Below, one piece after another: positions 1-9,492 of a DNA stretch of 64,000 nt; positions within the stretch are counted from its first letter, which is position 1; every line of letters starts with the position of its first letter. A program made the position numbers and the translations under genes. The stretch comes from Fructobacillus americanaquae. Lineage in GTDB: Bacteria > Bacillota > Bacilli > Lactobacillales > Lactobacillaceae. Under the pieces are notes generated by a model, which saw nothing but the letters and a program-made list of their open reading frames with translations, did not search any database and was not told the origin of the DNA. The stretch lies in contig NZ_CP097122.1 in NCBI RefSeq assembly GCF_024029775.1, positions 492,501 to 556,500 of the forward strand, written 5' to 3'.

Positions 1-1385
<1,385 letters not shown>

Positions 1386-1580
1386 AAAAGTTTGAAGATT
1401 GCTCTTCGATTAAACTGACTAGTTGCTATCTCTCGATAACGCCTATCCGTTTATTGTTTGTTACGAATTGACTTCGCAAATTTGTTTGTGACTACTTACC
1501 AAGTAGCCACCGTTACAGATTTGTTTGTTCAAAGTTTTGTTCAGTTTTCAATGTGCGATGCCTTGTTGGGCAACTCATTT

Positions 1581-1609
1581 ATCTTACCTCAGCTGTGACC
1601 TAAAGTCAA
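1581..1609 (-). promoter_or_regulatory. rrn promoter P3 (closest to 16S)
   Basis: On the minus strand TTGACT (1609-1604) and TAAGAT (1586-1581) are separated by exactly 17 bases. It is the innermost of three similar promoters ahead of the 16S gene. The sequence after the -10 (GTTGCCCAACAA) resembles that after P2. Confidence 0.8.
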
Positions 1610-1658
1610 CAACTAATTTAGAAAGTTATTTGAGTTGCTTTGTTAGGGCAACTTGATT

Positions 1659-1687
1659 AGTTTATCAGGAATGTTGAAGCTTGTCAA
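1659..1687 (-). promoter_or_regulatory. rrn promoter P2
   Basis: On the minus strand a consensus TTGACA (1687-1682) is followed after 17 bases by TAAACT (1664-1659). It lies 78 bases upstream of P3 and shares its early transcribed sequence, GTTGCCCTAACAA. Confidence 0.85.
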
Positions 1688-1778
1688 CAACTTTCTGATG
1701 AACTTTTATCAACTGCCGGTCATCTCTGACAACCAGCGCCTCGCTCGAAGCAGCTTTGCTTCGTAACGAACAATAATT

Positions 1779-1807
1779 AGTATAGCGCCTACCTGACTAC
1801 TCGTCAA
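1779..1807 (-). promoter_or_regulatory. rrn promoter P1 (outermost)
   Basis: On the minus strand TTGACG (1807-1802), a 17-base spacer and TATACT (1784-1779). It is 120 bases upstream of P2. The rest of 1386-1926 holds rrn leader sequence and the terminator of the preceding gene; no coding gene is supported there. Confidence 0.85.
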
Positions 1808-1837
1808 TAGTTTTCTCGATGTTTTTAAATCGATTCT

Positions 1838-1870
1838 AAAAGGGCGAAAGATGAATTCTTTCGCCCTTTT
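1838..1870 (-). terminator. intrinsic terminator after the 1927-2301 gene
   Basis: Perfect 13-bp inverted repeat AAAAGGGCGAAAG / CTTTCGCCCTTTT with a 7-base loop, just upstream of rrn P1. It separates the gmk operon from the rRNA operon. Confidence 0.85.
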
Positions 1871-1926
1871 ATTAACGGATAAAATCCGAACGTTATTTTT
1901 ATTAATCAGCGAATTGTCAATTAACA

Positions 1927-2301
1927 TCAATTAGCATCAAAAGACGTGAATGTCGATGGCTGGATTGTCGTCAATAATTCACGGATTTCATCCGCACTCT
2001 TAAAGACCAGCTCCTTCGGTAACTGTTGCTGTAATGCCTGATAGTTAATCACATGAAAGGAATATAATGACTCGGCATGGCCTTCCTCTTCAACTGCAGT
2101 AGCCAGCTCACCCAAGCGCCAATCGTCAAAATTAGTTACACCGACCTTTTGAAAAGCGGACAAAATTGTTCCCAAAGAAGTTTTCTCCTCATGATGGTGA
2201 ACCTTAACTGCCCAAAAATGATCACCAGTATCTTTTTGATGCACTAAAAAATAGGGAATATCGTGGTCATATGCAATAACCGTTGCTGCTACCATTGTCA
2301 T
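1927..2301 (-). CDS. conserved hypothetical protein, possibly a degenerate Nudix-like fold
   Basis: A 124-residue soluble protein that I do not firmly recognise. The start is supported by GGAG six bases before the ATG. The N-terminal strand-like VAATVIAYDHDIPYFLVHQ and the later FWAVKVHHHEEKTSLGTILSAF faintly resemble the layout of a Nudix domain, but the catalytic Nudix box (GX5EX7REUXEEXGU) is absent, so hydrolase activity is unlikely. It is the last gene of the gmk-rpoZ-cyclophilin-S1 group, 10 bases after the S1-domain gene, and a strong terminator follows. The Nudix idea is inference only; the gene itself is well supported by start signal, operon position and terminator. Confidence 0.8.
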   Translation of the reverse strand: MTMVAATVIAYDHDIPYFLVHQKDTGDHFWAVKVHHHEEKTSLGTILSAFQKVGVTNFDDWRLGELATAVEEEGHAESLYSFHVINYQALQQQLPKELVFKSADEIRELLTTIQPSTFTSFDAN

Positions 2302-2311
2302 CTAGTACTCC

Positions 2312-2692
2312 TCAGCTAATTCTTTTCTTTGCTTCCTCAATCCAACCTGGCAAGGCTAAAGCAATTGGTTCAAAACCGTAGTCCAAATGATAGTTCGTCC
2401 AGAAATGCCGTTTCACACTATTGTTCTTGATAATTGGCGTGTCTTTAAGTGGCATGATGCCAACTTGACGAAGGGAAAGCGAAATTTTACCAGTATACTG
2501 ATCAATATCCAATACAATCACCTGTACCTGGTCACCGACTTTCAATTCCCCGTTCAAATCCTTGACAATCCCTGATTTGAACTCCGAAATATGAACCAAA
2601 CCTTGAGTTTGCTCGTCTAATTTGATAAAGCCACCATAGGGCTGAATACCAGTAACGGTTCCTGTCACTAGCTGTCCAATTTTATAAGGCAT
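2312..2692 (-). CDS. S1-domain RNA-binding protein, GSP13/CvfD family
   Basis: A 126-residue protein with one S1 RNA-binding domain at about residues 4-75 (GQLVTGTVTGIQPYGGFIKL, GLVHISEF, GKISLSLR), followed by a short C-terminal tail. This is the layout of the general stress protein 13/YugI/CvfD family, ribosome-associated post-transcriptional regulators in Firmicutes. I chose the internal ATG at 2692, preceded by AGGAGA, over an upstream in-frame ATG that would add 15 unconserved residues and lacks a good ribosome site. It lies between the cyclophilin gene and an unknown gene in a compact operon. The family call is firm; the role here is inferred from the family. Confidence 0.9.
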   Translation of the reverse strand: MPYKIGQLVTGTVTGIQPYGGFIKLDEQTQGLVHISEFKSGIVKDLNGELKVGDQVQVIVLDIDQYTGKISLSLRQVGIMPLKDTPIIKNNSVKRHFWTNYHLDYGFEPIALALPGWIEEAKKRIS

Positions 2693-2739
2693 CTTTTTTC
2701 TCCTACTGTCTTCATTATAGCAAAAAGCGCCCAACACTT

Positions 2740-3318
2740 TTAGTGAAGGACGACTTTTTCAATGATAATATCATCGATTGGGCGGTCAGCATAGTCAGCT
2801 TTTGCCTTAGCAATCTTATCGACAACATCCATCCCAGCCACAACTTGACCAAAGACAGTATGCTTGCCATCCAACCATGGGGTTCCCCCATTTTCTTGGT
2901 AGGCAGTTTGAATTTCATCAGGTAATCCCTTGAGGGCTGCCTCCATTTGCTTAGGAAAATGACTCGCCTGAACAATGAAGAACTGTGATCCGTTTGTCTT
3001 TGGTCCAGCATTAGCCATTGATAAAGCGCCACGGAGGTTAAACAAGTCATCTGAGAATTCATCCTCAAAGGGCTTACCCCAAATACTTTCACCACCACGA
3101 CCAGAACCATCAGGGTCTCCCCCCTGAATCATAAAATCAGGAATCACTCGATGAAAGATAACGCCATCGTAATAACCTTCCTTGGCATGGGTCAAAAAGT
3201 TTTCAACCGCCTTGGGTGCTTGTTCTGCAAAAAAAATCAGGTCAATATTACCATAGTTGGTTTGCAGAGTGGCTTGTGCCTCTTGCGCCGCCAAATCTAA
3301 CTGCGGAAAATCAACCAT
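2740..3318 (-). CDS. ppiB: peptidyl-prolyl cis-trans isomerase, cyclophilin type
   Basis: A 192-residue cyclophilin. Family signatures are readable: FFAEQAPKAVENFLTHAKEG near residue 30, the active-site stretch IFHRVIPDFMIQGGDP with the catalytic Arg and the Phe/Met/Gln set, and GSQFFIV near residue 110. There is no signal peptide or lipobox, so it should act in the cytoplasm, unlike extracellular PrsA-type isomerases. The start at 3318 (AAGGGG ahead of it) is preferred over 3342 because it begins just after the rpoZ stop codon. It is co-transcribed with gmk and rpoZ. Confidence 0.93.
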   Translation of the reverse strand: MVDFPQLDLAAQEAQATLQTNYGNIDLIFFAEQAPKAVENFLTHAKEGYYDGVIFHRVIPDFMIQGGDPDGSGRGGESIWGKPFEDEFSDDLFNLRGALSMANAGPKTNGSQFFIVQASHFPKQMEAALKGLPDEIQTAYQENGGTPWLDGKHTVFGQVVAGMDVVDKIAKAKADYADRPIDDIIIEKVVLH

Positions 3319-3319
3319 C

Positions 3320-3535
3320 TTATTCCCCTTCGTCCTGAACAACGGGGTTAATCACAACATCACCCGCCTCAACTTCTTCTAAAGCTTGTCCGACTGATTT
3401 ATTGGAATCAAACTTAACCTTCGTTGCTGGCATCCCGGCATCCAATTCACGGGCGCGCTTTGAAGCCAAGGCAATCAACTTATACCGTGAATCAACTCGT
3501 TCTAACAGCTTATCTACTGATGGATACAATAACAT
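3320..3535 (-). CDS. rpoZ: DNA-directed RNA polymerase subunit omega
   Basis: A 71-residue omega subunit. The conserved core [29 protein letters not shown] is present, as is the later [15 protein letters not shown] region. Omega helps fold and assemble the beta' subunit. AAAGGAG precedes the ATG with good spacing. It follows gmk by 11 bases, the usual gmk-rpoZ arrangement in Firmicutes. Confidence 0.95.
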   Translation of the reverse strand: MLLYPSVDKLLERVDSRYKLIALASKRARELDAGMPATKVKFDSNKSVGQALEEVEAGDVVINPVVQDEGE

Positions 3536-3546
3536 GTGCTACTCCT

Positions 3547-4146
3547 TTAGTCCGCAATTTGGTCAAATACCCGGTTAACCTTCAAACGTTCAGCAGTAAT
3601 AATTGCCTTAATTCGGTCAACGGCTAACTCGACGATATCATTCTCAACGGCGTAATTATAATTAATCATCTTTTTCAATTCGTCCTTAGCAGCTTCAACG
3701 CGTTGGTCGATGACTTCAGGCGAATCAGTCCCCCGCCCCTCTAAACGAGTGCGGAGATTTTTAATATCAGGTGGAGTCAGAAAAATATAAACCCCTTCTG
3801 GCATTTTCGTCTTCACTTGTAAAGCCCCTTGAACGTCGATTTCCAAGAAAACATCCTTACCAGAAGCTAAAGTTTCATCAATGAAAGAACGTGGCGTTCC
3901 ATAGTAATTACCGACATATTCGGCATATTCCAACATGTCGCCTGCCTGAATCTTTTCTTCAAATTCATCACGGGAAACAAAGAAGTAATCCTGGCCGTCC
4001 ACTTCACCAACTCGTGGCTTACGAGTTGTTGCTGAAATGGAATAACGGAAATCCACACCGTCATCTTCAAAGATTGCCTTACGAACTGTTCCTTTTCCGA
4101 CACCAGATGGGCCTGAAAGGACGATTAACAAACCACGTTGTGTCAT
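3547..4146 (-). CDS. gmk: guanylate kinase
   Basis: A 199-residue GMP kinase converting GMP and ATP to GDP and ADP. The P-loop [10 protein letters not shown] is at about residues 11-20, the GMP-binding region [20 protein letters not shown] at about 35-55, and the lid region [16 protein letters not shown] near 135. The start at 4146 is preceded by AGAGGA with 5-base spacing; the upstream in-frame ATG at 4167 has no comparable site and would add seven residues. It is the first gene of the operon driven by the promoter at 4187-4215 and is followed by rpoZ. Confidence 0.96.
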   Translation of the reverse strand: MTQRGLLIVLSGPSGVGKGTVRKAIFEDDGVDFRYSISATTRKPRVGEVDGQDYFFVSRDEFEEKIQAGDMLEYAEYVGNYYGTPRSFIDETLASGKDVFLEIDVQGALQVKTKMPEGVYIFLTPPDIKNLRTRLEGRGTDSPEVIDQRVEAAKDELKKMINYNYAVENDIVELAVDRIKAIITAERLKVNRVFDQIAD

Positions 4147-4186
4147 GCTCTTCCTCTTTAACATCAAAATCTACTTTAATGTTTGT

Positions 4187-4215
4187 ATTTTACCAGAATT
4201 TTTCCCATTATTCAA
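4187..4215 (-). promoter_or_regulatory. promoter of the gmk operon
   Basis: On the minus strand TTGAAT (4215-4210), a 17-base spacer and TAAAAT (4192-4187), about 40 bases before the gmk start codon. Confidence 0.75.
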
Positions 4216-4367
4216 CGATAGCCTCAAGTGGTCATTCATTTTCCAGCCTAATTCTGACCTTCCTGTAGCCAATTTAGAAAGCCTGTTCGCCTAACGATAA
4301 TAAAGGAAAAACAGCTTTAAATCAACCCCAAACTAGTTCTTAACAAAAATTTAACCAGGAAAAGCAC

Positions 4368-4396
4368 TTGCAAAACCAAACGTTTGTTCGTATACT
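4368..4396 (+). promoter_or_regulatory. promoter of the YolD-like gene
   Basis: TTGCAA (4368-4373), a 17-base spacer and TATACT (4391-4396), 30 bases before the start codon at 4427. The spacer is filled by a LexA-box-like sequence. Confidence 0.8.
4377..4390 (+). promoter_or_regulatory. candidate LexA (SOS) box
   Basis: The 14-mer CAAACGTTTGTTCG matches the Gram-positive LexA consensus CGAACRNRYGTTYG at 12 of 14 positions, including all of the right half-site. It sits exactly in the spacer between the -35 and -10, where a repressor would block RNA polymerase. No other sequence this close to the consensus was noticed by eye in the window. Confidence 0.6.
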
Positions 4397-4426
4397 AAAG
4401 TCAACAGTGAAAGAGGAGGCGGTCTC

Positions 4427-4756
4427 ATGCAAGTCAATCTTGATAACCGTACTTATTACAATCAAATCATTAAGCAAGGCAAGCATGTTTTTGCCCGCTT
4501 ACGCGAACACTTTGCTGTCGTTCCATTGAAACAGCAACAAAATAGTCAAGAACTCATTACGCGCTTAGAGTTGGCCATTAATTTACAAGAACCCGTTGAC
4601 GTCCAGATGAACTATGGCTTTGACCAAGAACAAATTCAGGACTTTCATGGCGTCCTATCTCAGACACCAGCCGGTGCTTTGTTAATTCAGGATCAAAAGA
4701 CGAAGCAAATTCATCAATTGATGCCAGACCTTTTGCGCCATATCTCGTTTTCATAA
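4427..4756 (+). CDS. small conserved protein, probably YolD-like family
   Basis: A 109-residue soluble protein with a good ribosome site (AGAGGAGG) before the ATG. I do not recognise a catalytic motif. The order of features, an N-terminal helical part, then VDVQMNYGFDQEQIQDFHGVL and LLIQDQKTKQIHQL, resembles YolD-like proteins, which in Firmicutes usually lie next to a Y-family DNA polymerase (UvrX/UmuC) and are induced by DNA damage. The candidate LexA box in its promoter supports this, but no polymerase gene is adjacent. It is transcribed alone between two minus-strand operons and ends at a strong bidirectional terminator. The YolD assignment is inference. Confidence 0.75.
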   Translation: MQVNLDNRTYYNQIIKQGKHVFARLREHFAVVPLKQQQNSQELITRLELAINLQEPVDVQMNYGFDQEQIQDFHGVLSQTPAGALLIQDQKTKQIHQLMPDLLRHISFS

Positions 4757-4763
4757 TTCTGCT

Positions 4764-4806
4764 AAAAATGCCTGTTGGTTTTCATTGAAGACCAACAGGC
4801 ATTTTT
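4764..4806. terminator. bidirectional intrinsic terminator
   Basis: Perfect 16-bp inverted repeat (4764-4779 / 4791-4806) with A and T runs on either side, between the convergent genes ending at 4756 (+) and 4810 (-). Confidence 0.92.
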
Positions 4807-4809
4807 TGT

Positions 4810-5892
4810 CTATTTTTCTATAACTAGCTCTTCAACGTCAGCAACCGTTAGCTGGCCAAGAAGCTTGTTCAAGGCAGCGACATCCAAGTAATGATCAACG
4901 CCGGCCAAGCCAGCTTCCATCTTCTTAAAGTTCGTCACAGCCTTCTTGCTAGCCAAGAACTGCAGGTAGCGAGTGATTTCGCCTCCTAAGCCATCCAATG
5001 AGTCGAAAACAGGTTGCCAATACTCAAAGAGATTCTCTTTGATAAAGGTAGCAATCAAGCTGGCCGTCCATTGGTGATGGTCAGCCTGGAACCTTTCAGC
5101 CAAGCCCTGATGCAGGGACTGTAAAAGATCCATTTCCTGGTCCGAGACGACCCCAGCAGTTGATGTCTTTTGGAAGGTTGCCACCATCCGCTTTCCAAAA
5201 GCGATTTCTTCTTGGACTTGGTCTGCCGTTAAAGCAGGTGTTAAAGGTTTTGCATCAGCATTTTTTAACTCAGGTAAGGTAACCGTTAAGCCACGAAAGA
5301 CCTCCTGAATCGTTTCCAAGTCAAAGTCATCGGCATCCCCATTTTGCTTTAAGAATTTAAATTGCAGGTCGTCAATTGCTGATGATTCGTTCATCAGCTT
5401 GGCAACATCCTGACCCTGGAAGCGGAAGTAATTAACTGCCATTACCGTTCGCATAATCATTTTCCAAAAGTTTGGATCAAACTTAGTCGTTTGCACACCA
5501 TAGCGTGGTGAAACCTGCCCTTCCTTGGCCAAAAAGGCTTGGATATCATACAAAACTGGCGTCAACAAAACAAAGTAGCGCCAATCTCGATCAGTTGACT
5601 GGACCAATGCGGCTTGCATCGCTTCGTTTAAGTTGACAATCACCCGTTCATCACTAGTAAAGGCAGAGAAATTCTGCTGCACCATGGTGGCAATCAAGTC
5701 ATCCAAGAAGAATGAAGCCGCTTCAAAGACTGCTGGCTGGTAGGCGTTATTCTTGGTCAAAAAGAACCGTGCTCGCAAGAAACCGGCAAATTCATTGTAA
5801 TCAAATGGTGCTAACTTCTTATTTTCACGAAACTTGTGCTTTGTATTTTGATGTTTAAATGCTTTAATTTGTGCTGACTTCCCTTGTTTCAC
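4810..5892 (-). CDS. conserved hypothetical protein, mostly helical
   Basis: A 360-residue protein I do not recognise. The start is a GTG preceded by AGGAGG with 6-base spacing, which strongly fixes it. The N-terminus is basic (KQGKSAQIKAFKHQNTKHKFRENKK); the remainder is acidic and rich in predicted helices. There is no signal peptide or clear membrane segment. It begins 15 bases after the 115-residue unknown gene, so the two are probably one transcript and may act together; they lie between mutS2 and a terminator. Because the upstream neighbour is mutS2, a link to DNA or cell-envelope work could be imagined, but nothing in the sequence shows it. Confidence 0.85.
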   Translation of the reverse strand: MKQGKSAQIKAFKHQNTKHKFRENKKLAPFDYNEFAGFLRARFFLTKNNAYQPAVFEAASFFLDDLIATMVQQNFSAFTSDERVIVNLNEAMQAALVQSTDRDWRYFVLLTPVLYDIQAFLAKEGQVSPRYGVQTTKFDPNFWKMIMRTVMAVNYFRFQGQDVAKLMNESSAIDDLQFKFLKQNGDADDFDLETIQEVFRGLTVTLPELKNADAKPLTPALTADQVQEEIAFGKRMVATFQKTSTAGVVSDQEMDLLQSLHQGLAERFQADHHQWTASLIATFIKENLFEYWQPVFDSLDGLGGEITRYLQFLASKKAVTNFKKMEAGLAGVDHYLDVAALNKLLGQLTVADVEELVIEK

Positions 5893-5907
5893 AATCGGCC
5901 TCCTACC

Positions 5908-6255
5908 TTAAATCGATAAATCGAGTTGATAACGTCCATGACCAAACTCACGTAGTTTAAATTGGAAAATCTGTTCCTTACGCTCCAAGTTTGGCGTTTG
6001 CACCTTAGCCTGCAAGTCACCCTCAAGCTCCGCAACTTCAATGGCCTGGTTAATAGCAGACATAACTGGTGCAAAACTCTTTGGGTCCGCGGAGGCGTAA
6101 AAGAGCTCTGCATTCCCATAAGTATTTGAACGACGAACTAGGTTGACGGACACTTTAAAGCGGTTGGCCTCAAAGACCAAGTGGTTATAGTTAAAATCAT
6201 GTGCGTATAAAAATAGTGCGGATAAAAATTCTCCGGCTGGGTACTTATCAGACAT
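5908..6255 (-). CDS. conserved hypothetical protein
   Basis: A 115-residue protein of unknown function. I chose the ATG at 6255 because GAAGGGAAG precedes it; the in-frame ATGs further upstream have no ribosome site. No signal peptide, membrane segment or recognised motif is visible; the C-terminal FQFKLREFGHGRYQLDLSI looks like beta strands. It precedes the 360-residue unknown gene by 15 bases and follows mutS2 after about 150 bases. Confidence 0.85.
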   Translation of the reverse strand: MSDKYPAGEFLSALFLYAHDFNYNHLVFEANRFKVSVNLVRRSNTYGNAELFYASADPKSFAPVMSAINQAIEVAELEGDLQAKVQTPNLERKEQIFQFKLREFGHGRYQLDLSI

Positions 6256-6403
6256 ATTGTCTTCCCTTCTCGTTCTTTTTGGTAATCGGTACCTGGTTAA
6301 GTAATACATTCCTAGCATCAGGAATAAGCACGCCTGTCATCAACCAAGACCACATTTATTGGCCTGCAGCAAAGCTGATTTTTAACCTGGTCAAAATCAG
6401 GTC

Positions 6404-8803
6404 TTAGCGTAAGGTCACAATTGTAGCACCATCTCCGCCGGCATTGGCGGAGGCAAAATGAAAGTCCTTAACCCGGCAGTCGGACCGGAGAAAATCAGTG
6501 ACTCCCTTCCGCAATGCCCCGGTCCCCTTCCCGTGAATAATCTCCACTGAGGAAAGATTGGCCAAAACCACCGTATCCAGATATCGGTCCAAATCAGTAA
6601 TAGCCGCCTCATAGCGCACGCCACGGAGGTCAAGCTTCGCCTGAACACGGCCCGTTGCTGAGCCACTGTGAGCCGTCTTGGAAACCTTTTGTCGGTGCTG
6701 CTTTTGCTTTTCTTTTTGAGCTTTGGCAGTTGCTTCAGTCTTCGTGAGGTCATCCTCATCAACTAACATCTTTAAGATGCCTAATTGAACTTCCCACTGA
6801 CCCTTCTTATGCTTTTTCACCAAGGTTCCCTGCTGGTTATAAGATTGAACCACCACATCATCCCCGGGAGCAAGCACCTTAGCTTTTTTGGCCTTCTGGA
6901 GAATTTTATTTTTCTCCAAATGGTCACTTTGATGCAAGGAAGAAATTGCCTGTTTTTGCTTTTGCAGATCCTGCTCGGACAAACCAGCTTTTTGGCCACC
7001 GGCCAAGCGCTCTTTACGAATAGCCTTAATTAACTGGTCAGCCTCTTTTTTGGTTTTCGCAACCAGGTGGTTGGCTTCCTTTTTGGCATCCAGCATGACC
7101 TTGGCCTGATTTTGCTCCAACTTTAATGTCTTTTCTTCTAGGAGCGATTGTTCACTTTGAACTTGAGCAGTCTTTTTTGCCAAATCAGCTCGCTCACCCT
7201 TGGCCAATTGGCGCTGATCAACCAAGTCCTGAATCATCTTATTCAGATTTTGGTCCTCTGGATTAACCAATGACTGGGCATCTGCTAACAACTCATCGTC
7301 AAAGCCTAAGCGCTTGGCAATCGCTAAGGCATTCGATTGGCCTGGTACACCAATTAAGAGCTGGTAAGTTGGCTTGAGCGTCTCGACGTCAAAGACCATT
7401 GAGGCGTTTTCCGTTTCTGGGCGGTCATAACCGTAAAGCTTCAATTCTGGATAGTGGGTCGTGGCGATGGTTTTGGCCTGCAAAGACCGGGTTCGATCCA
7501 AAATAGCCATGGCCAAGGCGGCCCCTTCTTGAGGGTCTGTTCCGGCTCCCAATTCATCAAAGATGACCAACGAGCGGTCATTTGTTTGCTGCAAGATTTG
7601 CTTGATGTTCGCCATATGTGAAGAGAACGTGGATAAGTTCTGCTCAATTGACTGTTCATCCCCAATATCAGCAAAAATCTGCTCAAAGACCGCCACTGTT
7701 GATGGCCGACTAGTCGTAATAAAGAGTCCCGACTGAGCCAACAGTTGCAAGAGTCCCAACGTTTTGATGGTAATTGTTTTTCCACCGGTGTTAGGCCCGG
7801 TAATAATCAATGTCTGGTAGTCAATGCCAAGACTGATATCGTTTTTAACAGCCTTGTTTTCCCCAATCAGCGGATGCCAAGCGTGGTTTAAGGCAACCGA
7901 TTGGTCAGTTGACAACGCTGGTGCCTGCGCATTTTGGCTTTTAGCTAACCGTGCCTTAGCATTGGCAAAATCCAACTGGCCCAAAATCAATGCATTGGTT
8001 ACCAGATCTTCACTATGCAAGGCCAATTCAGCTGAAAGTTCAGCTAAAATCCGGTTTTCCTCAGCTCGAGCCAAAACATTTAATTCTGACCACTCGTTGG
8101 CTAATTCAACAACCACTTGCGGTTCAATGTAATAAGTTTGCCCACTTTGACTTTGGTCATGAACAACACCCGGAATTTGGTGCCGGTATTCGGCCTTCAC
8201 CGGCAAAACATAGCGGTCGGACCGCTTTGTGACAATCGGTTCCGAGAGATACTGGGCTGATTTTCCCCGGGTATACCCTTGTAATTTTTGTCGGATAGCA
8301 TTCTCATGCCCCGTCATTCGTCGTCTCAGACTTGAAAGCAAAGAGGAGGCAGTATCCAATACTTGGCCGGTCTCATCGATGGCCTGGTCGACCTGAGCCG
8401 TTAACTCCGGCAAAAGTACCAAGTTAGCTGCTTTAGCAGCCAGGTGGTCAACTGAACCAGCTAAATCATCATCCTGAATACCTTCAAAGAAATGAACAAT
8501 CGCGGCAGTGGCGGTTAGCACCTGGGCCAAACTAACAATCTCTGCCCCATTCAAGCTTGCCTGGATTTCCAAGCGACGAACCTGATCTTTAATATCCACT
8601 AAGGCTGGCAACAACATGCCACCTTTCAATCGATCAATCAAGACAGCCTCATTGGTTTCTTGCAACCAGGCAGACACTTGGTCAAAATCAGAAGATGGTT
8701 GCAAGTGGTCAACTAAGACCCGGCCTTGTTCTGTCTGAATAAAGGGGTATAACTGGTCTTTTACCTTTTCATATTCTAATGTCTGTAAGACTTTTTCATT
8801 CAT
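6404..8803 (-). CDS. mutS2: endonuclease MutS2 with Smr domain
   Basis: A 799-residue MutS2 of usual length. The N-terminal clamp/core region is followed by the ATPase with Walker A GPNTGGKT near residue 335, Walker B LVIFDELGAGTDP and the ATTHY signature. A long charged coiled-coil stretch lies at about 510-640, and a C-terminal Smr nuclease domain starts at LDLRG near residue 722 with HGKGTGALR near 757. Smr-type MutS2 proteins act on branched DNA and, in B. subtilis, also split collided ribosomes. AAGGAA precedes the ATG. It follows cvpA by 19 bases, the usual cvpA-mutS2 pairing in Lactobacillales. Confidence 0.97.
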   Translation of the reverse strand: MNEKVLQTLEYEKVKDQLYPFIQTEQGRVLVDHLQPSSDFDQVSAWLQETNEAVLIDRLKGGMLLPALVDIKDQVRRLEIQASLNGAEIVSLAQVLTATAAIVHFFEGIQDDDLAGSVDHLAAKAANLVLLPELTAQVDQAIDETGQVLDTASSLLSSLRRRMTGHENAIRQKLQGYTRGKSAQYLSEPIVTKRSDRYVLPVKAEYRHQIPGVVHDQSQSGQTYYIEPQVVVELANEWSELNVLARAEENRILAELSAELALHSEDLVTNALILGQLDFANAKARLAKSQNAQAPALSTDQSVALNHAWHPLIGENKAVKNDISLGIDYQTLIITGPNTGGKTITIKTLGLLQLLAQSGLFITTSRPSTVAVFEQIFADIGDEQSIEQNLSTFSSHMANIKQILQQTNDRSLVIFDELGAGTDPQEGAALAMAILDRTRSLQAKTIATTHYPELKLYGYDRPETENASMVFDVETLKPTYQLLIGVPGQSNALAIAKRLGFDDELLADAQSLVNPEDQNLNKMIQDLVDQRQLAKGERADLAKKTAQVQSEQSLLEEKTLKLEQNQAKVMLDAKKEANHLVAKTKKEADQLIKAIRKERLAGGQKAGLSEQDLQKQKQAISSLHQSDHLEKNKILQKAKKAKVLAPGDDVVVQSYNQQGTLVKKHKKGQWEVQLGILKMLVDEDDLTKTEATAKAQKEKQKQHRQKVSKTAHSGSATGRVQAKLDLRGVRYEAAITDLDRYLDTVVLANLSSVEIIHGKGTGALRKGVTDFLRSDCRVKDFHFASANAGGDGATIVTLR

Positions 8804-8822
8804 ACTGTTTGTTCCTTATTAT

Positions 8823-9344
8823 TTAAAGCCACCATTGATAAATCTGATTCGAAAGAATCGGCATGGTGTTCAAAAACTGATTTAAAATCGGACTTTGGCT
8901 AAACTGCATTTGCAGCCAAGCATTGGGGACAACCGACAAGACTTGCAAAACCACAAAGCTTAAAACCACTCCGATTCCCAGATACAAGATACCACCCAAC
9001 AAACCATCAAGTGCCCCTAAAATTGGCAACCGGCGGATAAAGCGAATTGGGCGTAATAGATAATGGCTAACAAAGGAGCCCAGGATCATCACGACCATAA
9101 AGGCCAGACCCGATGATAAGAACTGAGTTCCTTGGTGAGAAATTTCTTCTGGCACGCCCGGACGAGAGAACTGTCCCGAAACCCAGTTGGAAAAAAGATC
9201 AGCGAGTGGCTTAGAGTAAACCGTGGCCATGTAAAAAACTAAAGCAAACACAGCTAAACGAGCCAAAACATGGACCAAACCTTCCCGATAACCGGACAGG
9301 GCCATGAGAAAAATTACAACAACAAAAATCAATGAAAGAATCAT
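8823..9344 (-). CDS. CvpA family membrane protein
   Basis: A 173-residue integral membrane protein with four hydrophobic segments (about residues 1-18, 27-42, 78-98 and 117-140). The pattern [17 protein letters not shown] at the N-terminus is typical of CvpA, named for colicin V production but widespread and linked to envelope function. The internal ATG at 9344 is chosen because AGGAG precedes it. It is the first gene of the cvpA-mutS2 unit, transcribed divergently from rnhC. Confidence 0.9.
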   Translation of the reverse strand: MILSLIFVVVIFLMALSGYREGLVHVLARLAVFALVFYMATVYSKPLADLFSNWVSGQFSRPGVPEEISHQGTQFLSSGLAFMVVMILGSFVSHYLLRPIRFIRRLPILGALDGLLGGILYLGIGVVLSFVVLQVLSVVPNAWLQMQFSQSPILNQFLNTMPILSNQIYQWWL

Positions 9345-9424
9345 TTCCAAGCTCCTATTTTGGCGCAATTCTATCTGGCTCTCCCCTGACCAAATGCGCA
9401 CAATTCACATACTTAATAAGGTCA

Positions 9425-9433
9425 ATTATACCA
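9425..9433 (-). promoter_or_regulatory. extended -10 promoter of cvpA-mutS2
   Basis: On the minus strand TGGTATAAT (9433-9425) fits the extended -10 form TGNTATAAT. No good -35 is seen. It lies about 80 bases before the cvpA start and back to back with the rnhC promoter. Confidence 0.65.
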
Positions 9434-9440
9434 TTAAAAC

Positions 9441-9449
9441 TGCTATAAT
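9441..9449 (+). promoter_or_regulatory. extended -10 promoter of rnhC
   Basis: TGCTATAAT is a perfect extended -10. It lies 43 bases before the chosen rnhC start and only 7 bases from the divergent cvpA -10, so the two polymerases would compete. Confidence 0.7.
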
Positions 9450-9492
9450 TAAGTGGTTACTACCCCATTTACCAAGAAGAAAGCGGGCTTCA

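Noticed and set aside
1709-1930. 73-residue frame upstream of the rRNA promoters
   Set aside because: It covers the terminator and rrn P1 promoter and has no plausible protein features.
6374-6398. Hairpin after mutS2 (CTGATTTT / AAAATCAG)
   Set aside because: It is not followed by a T tract and overlaps a competing short stem, so it is not called a terminator.
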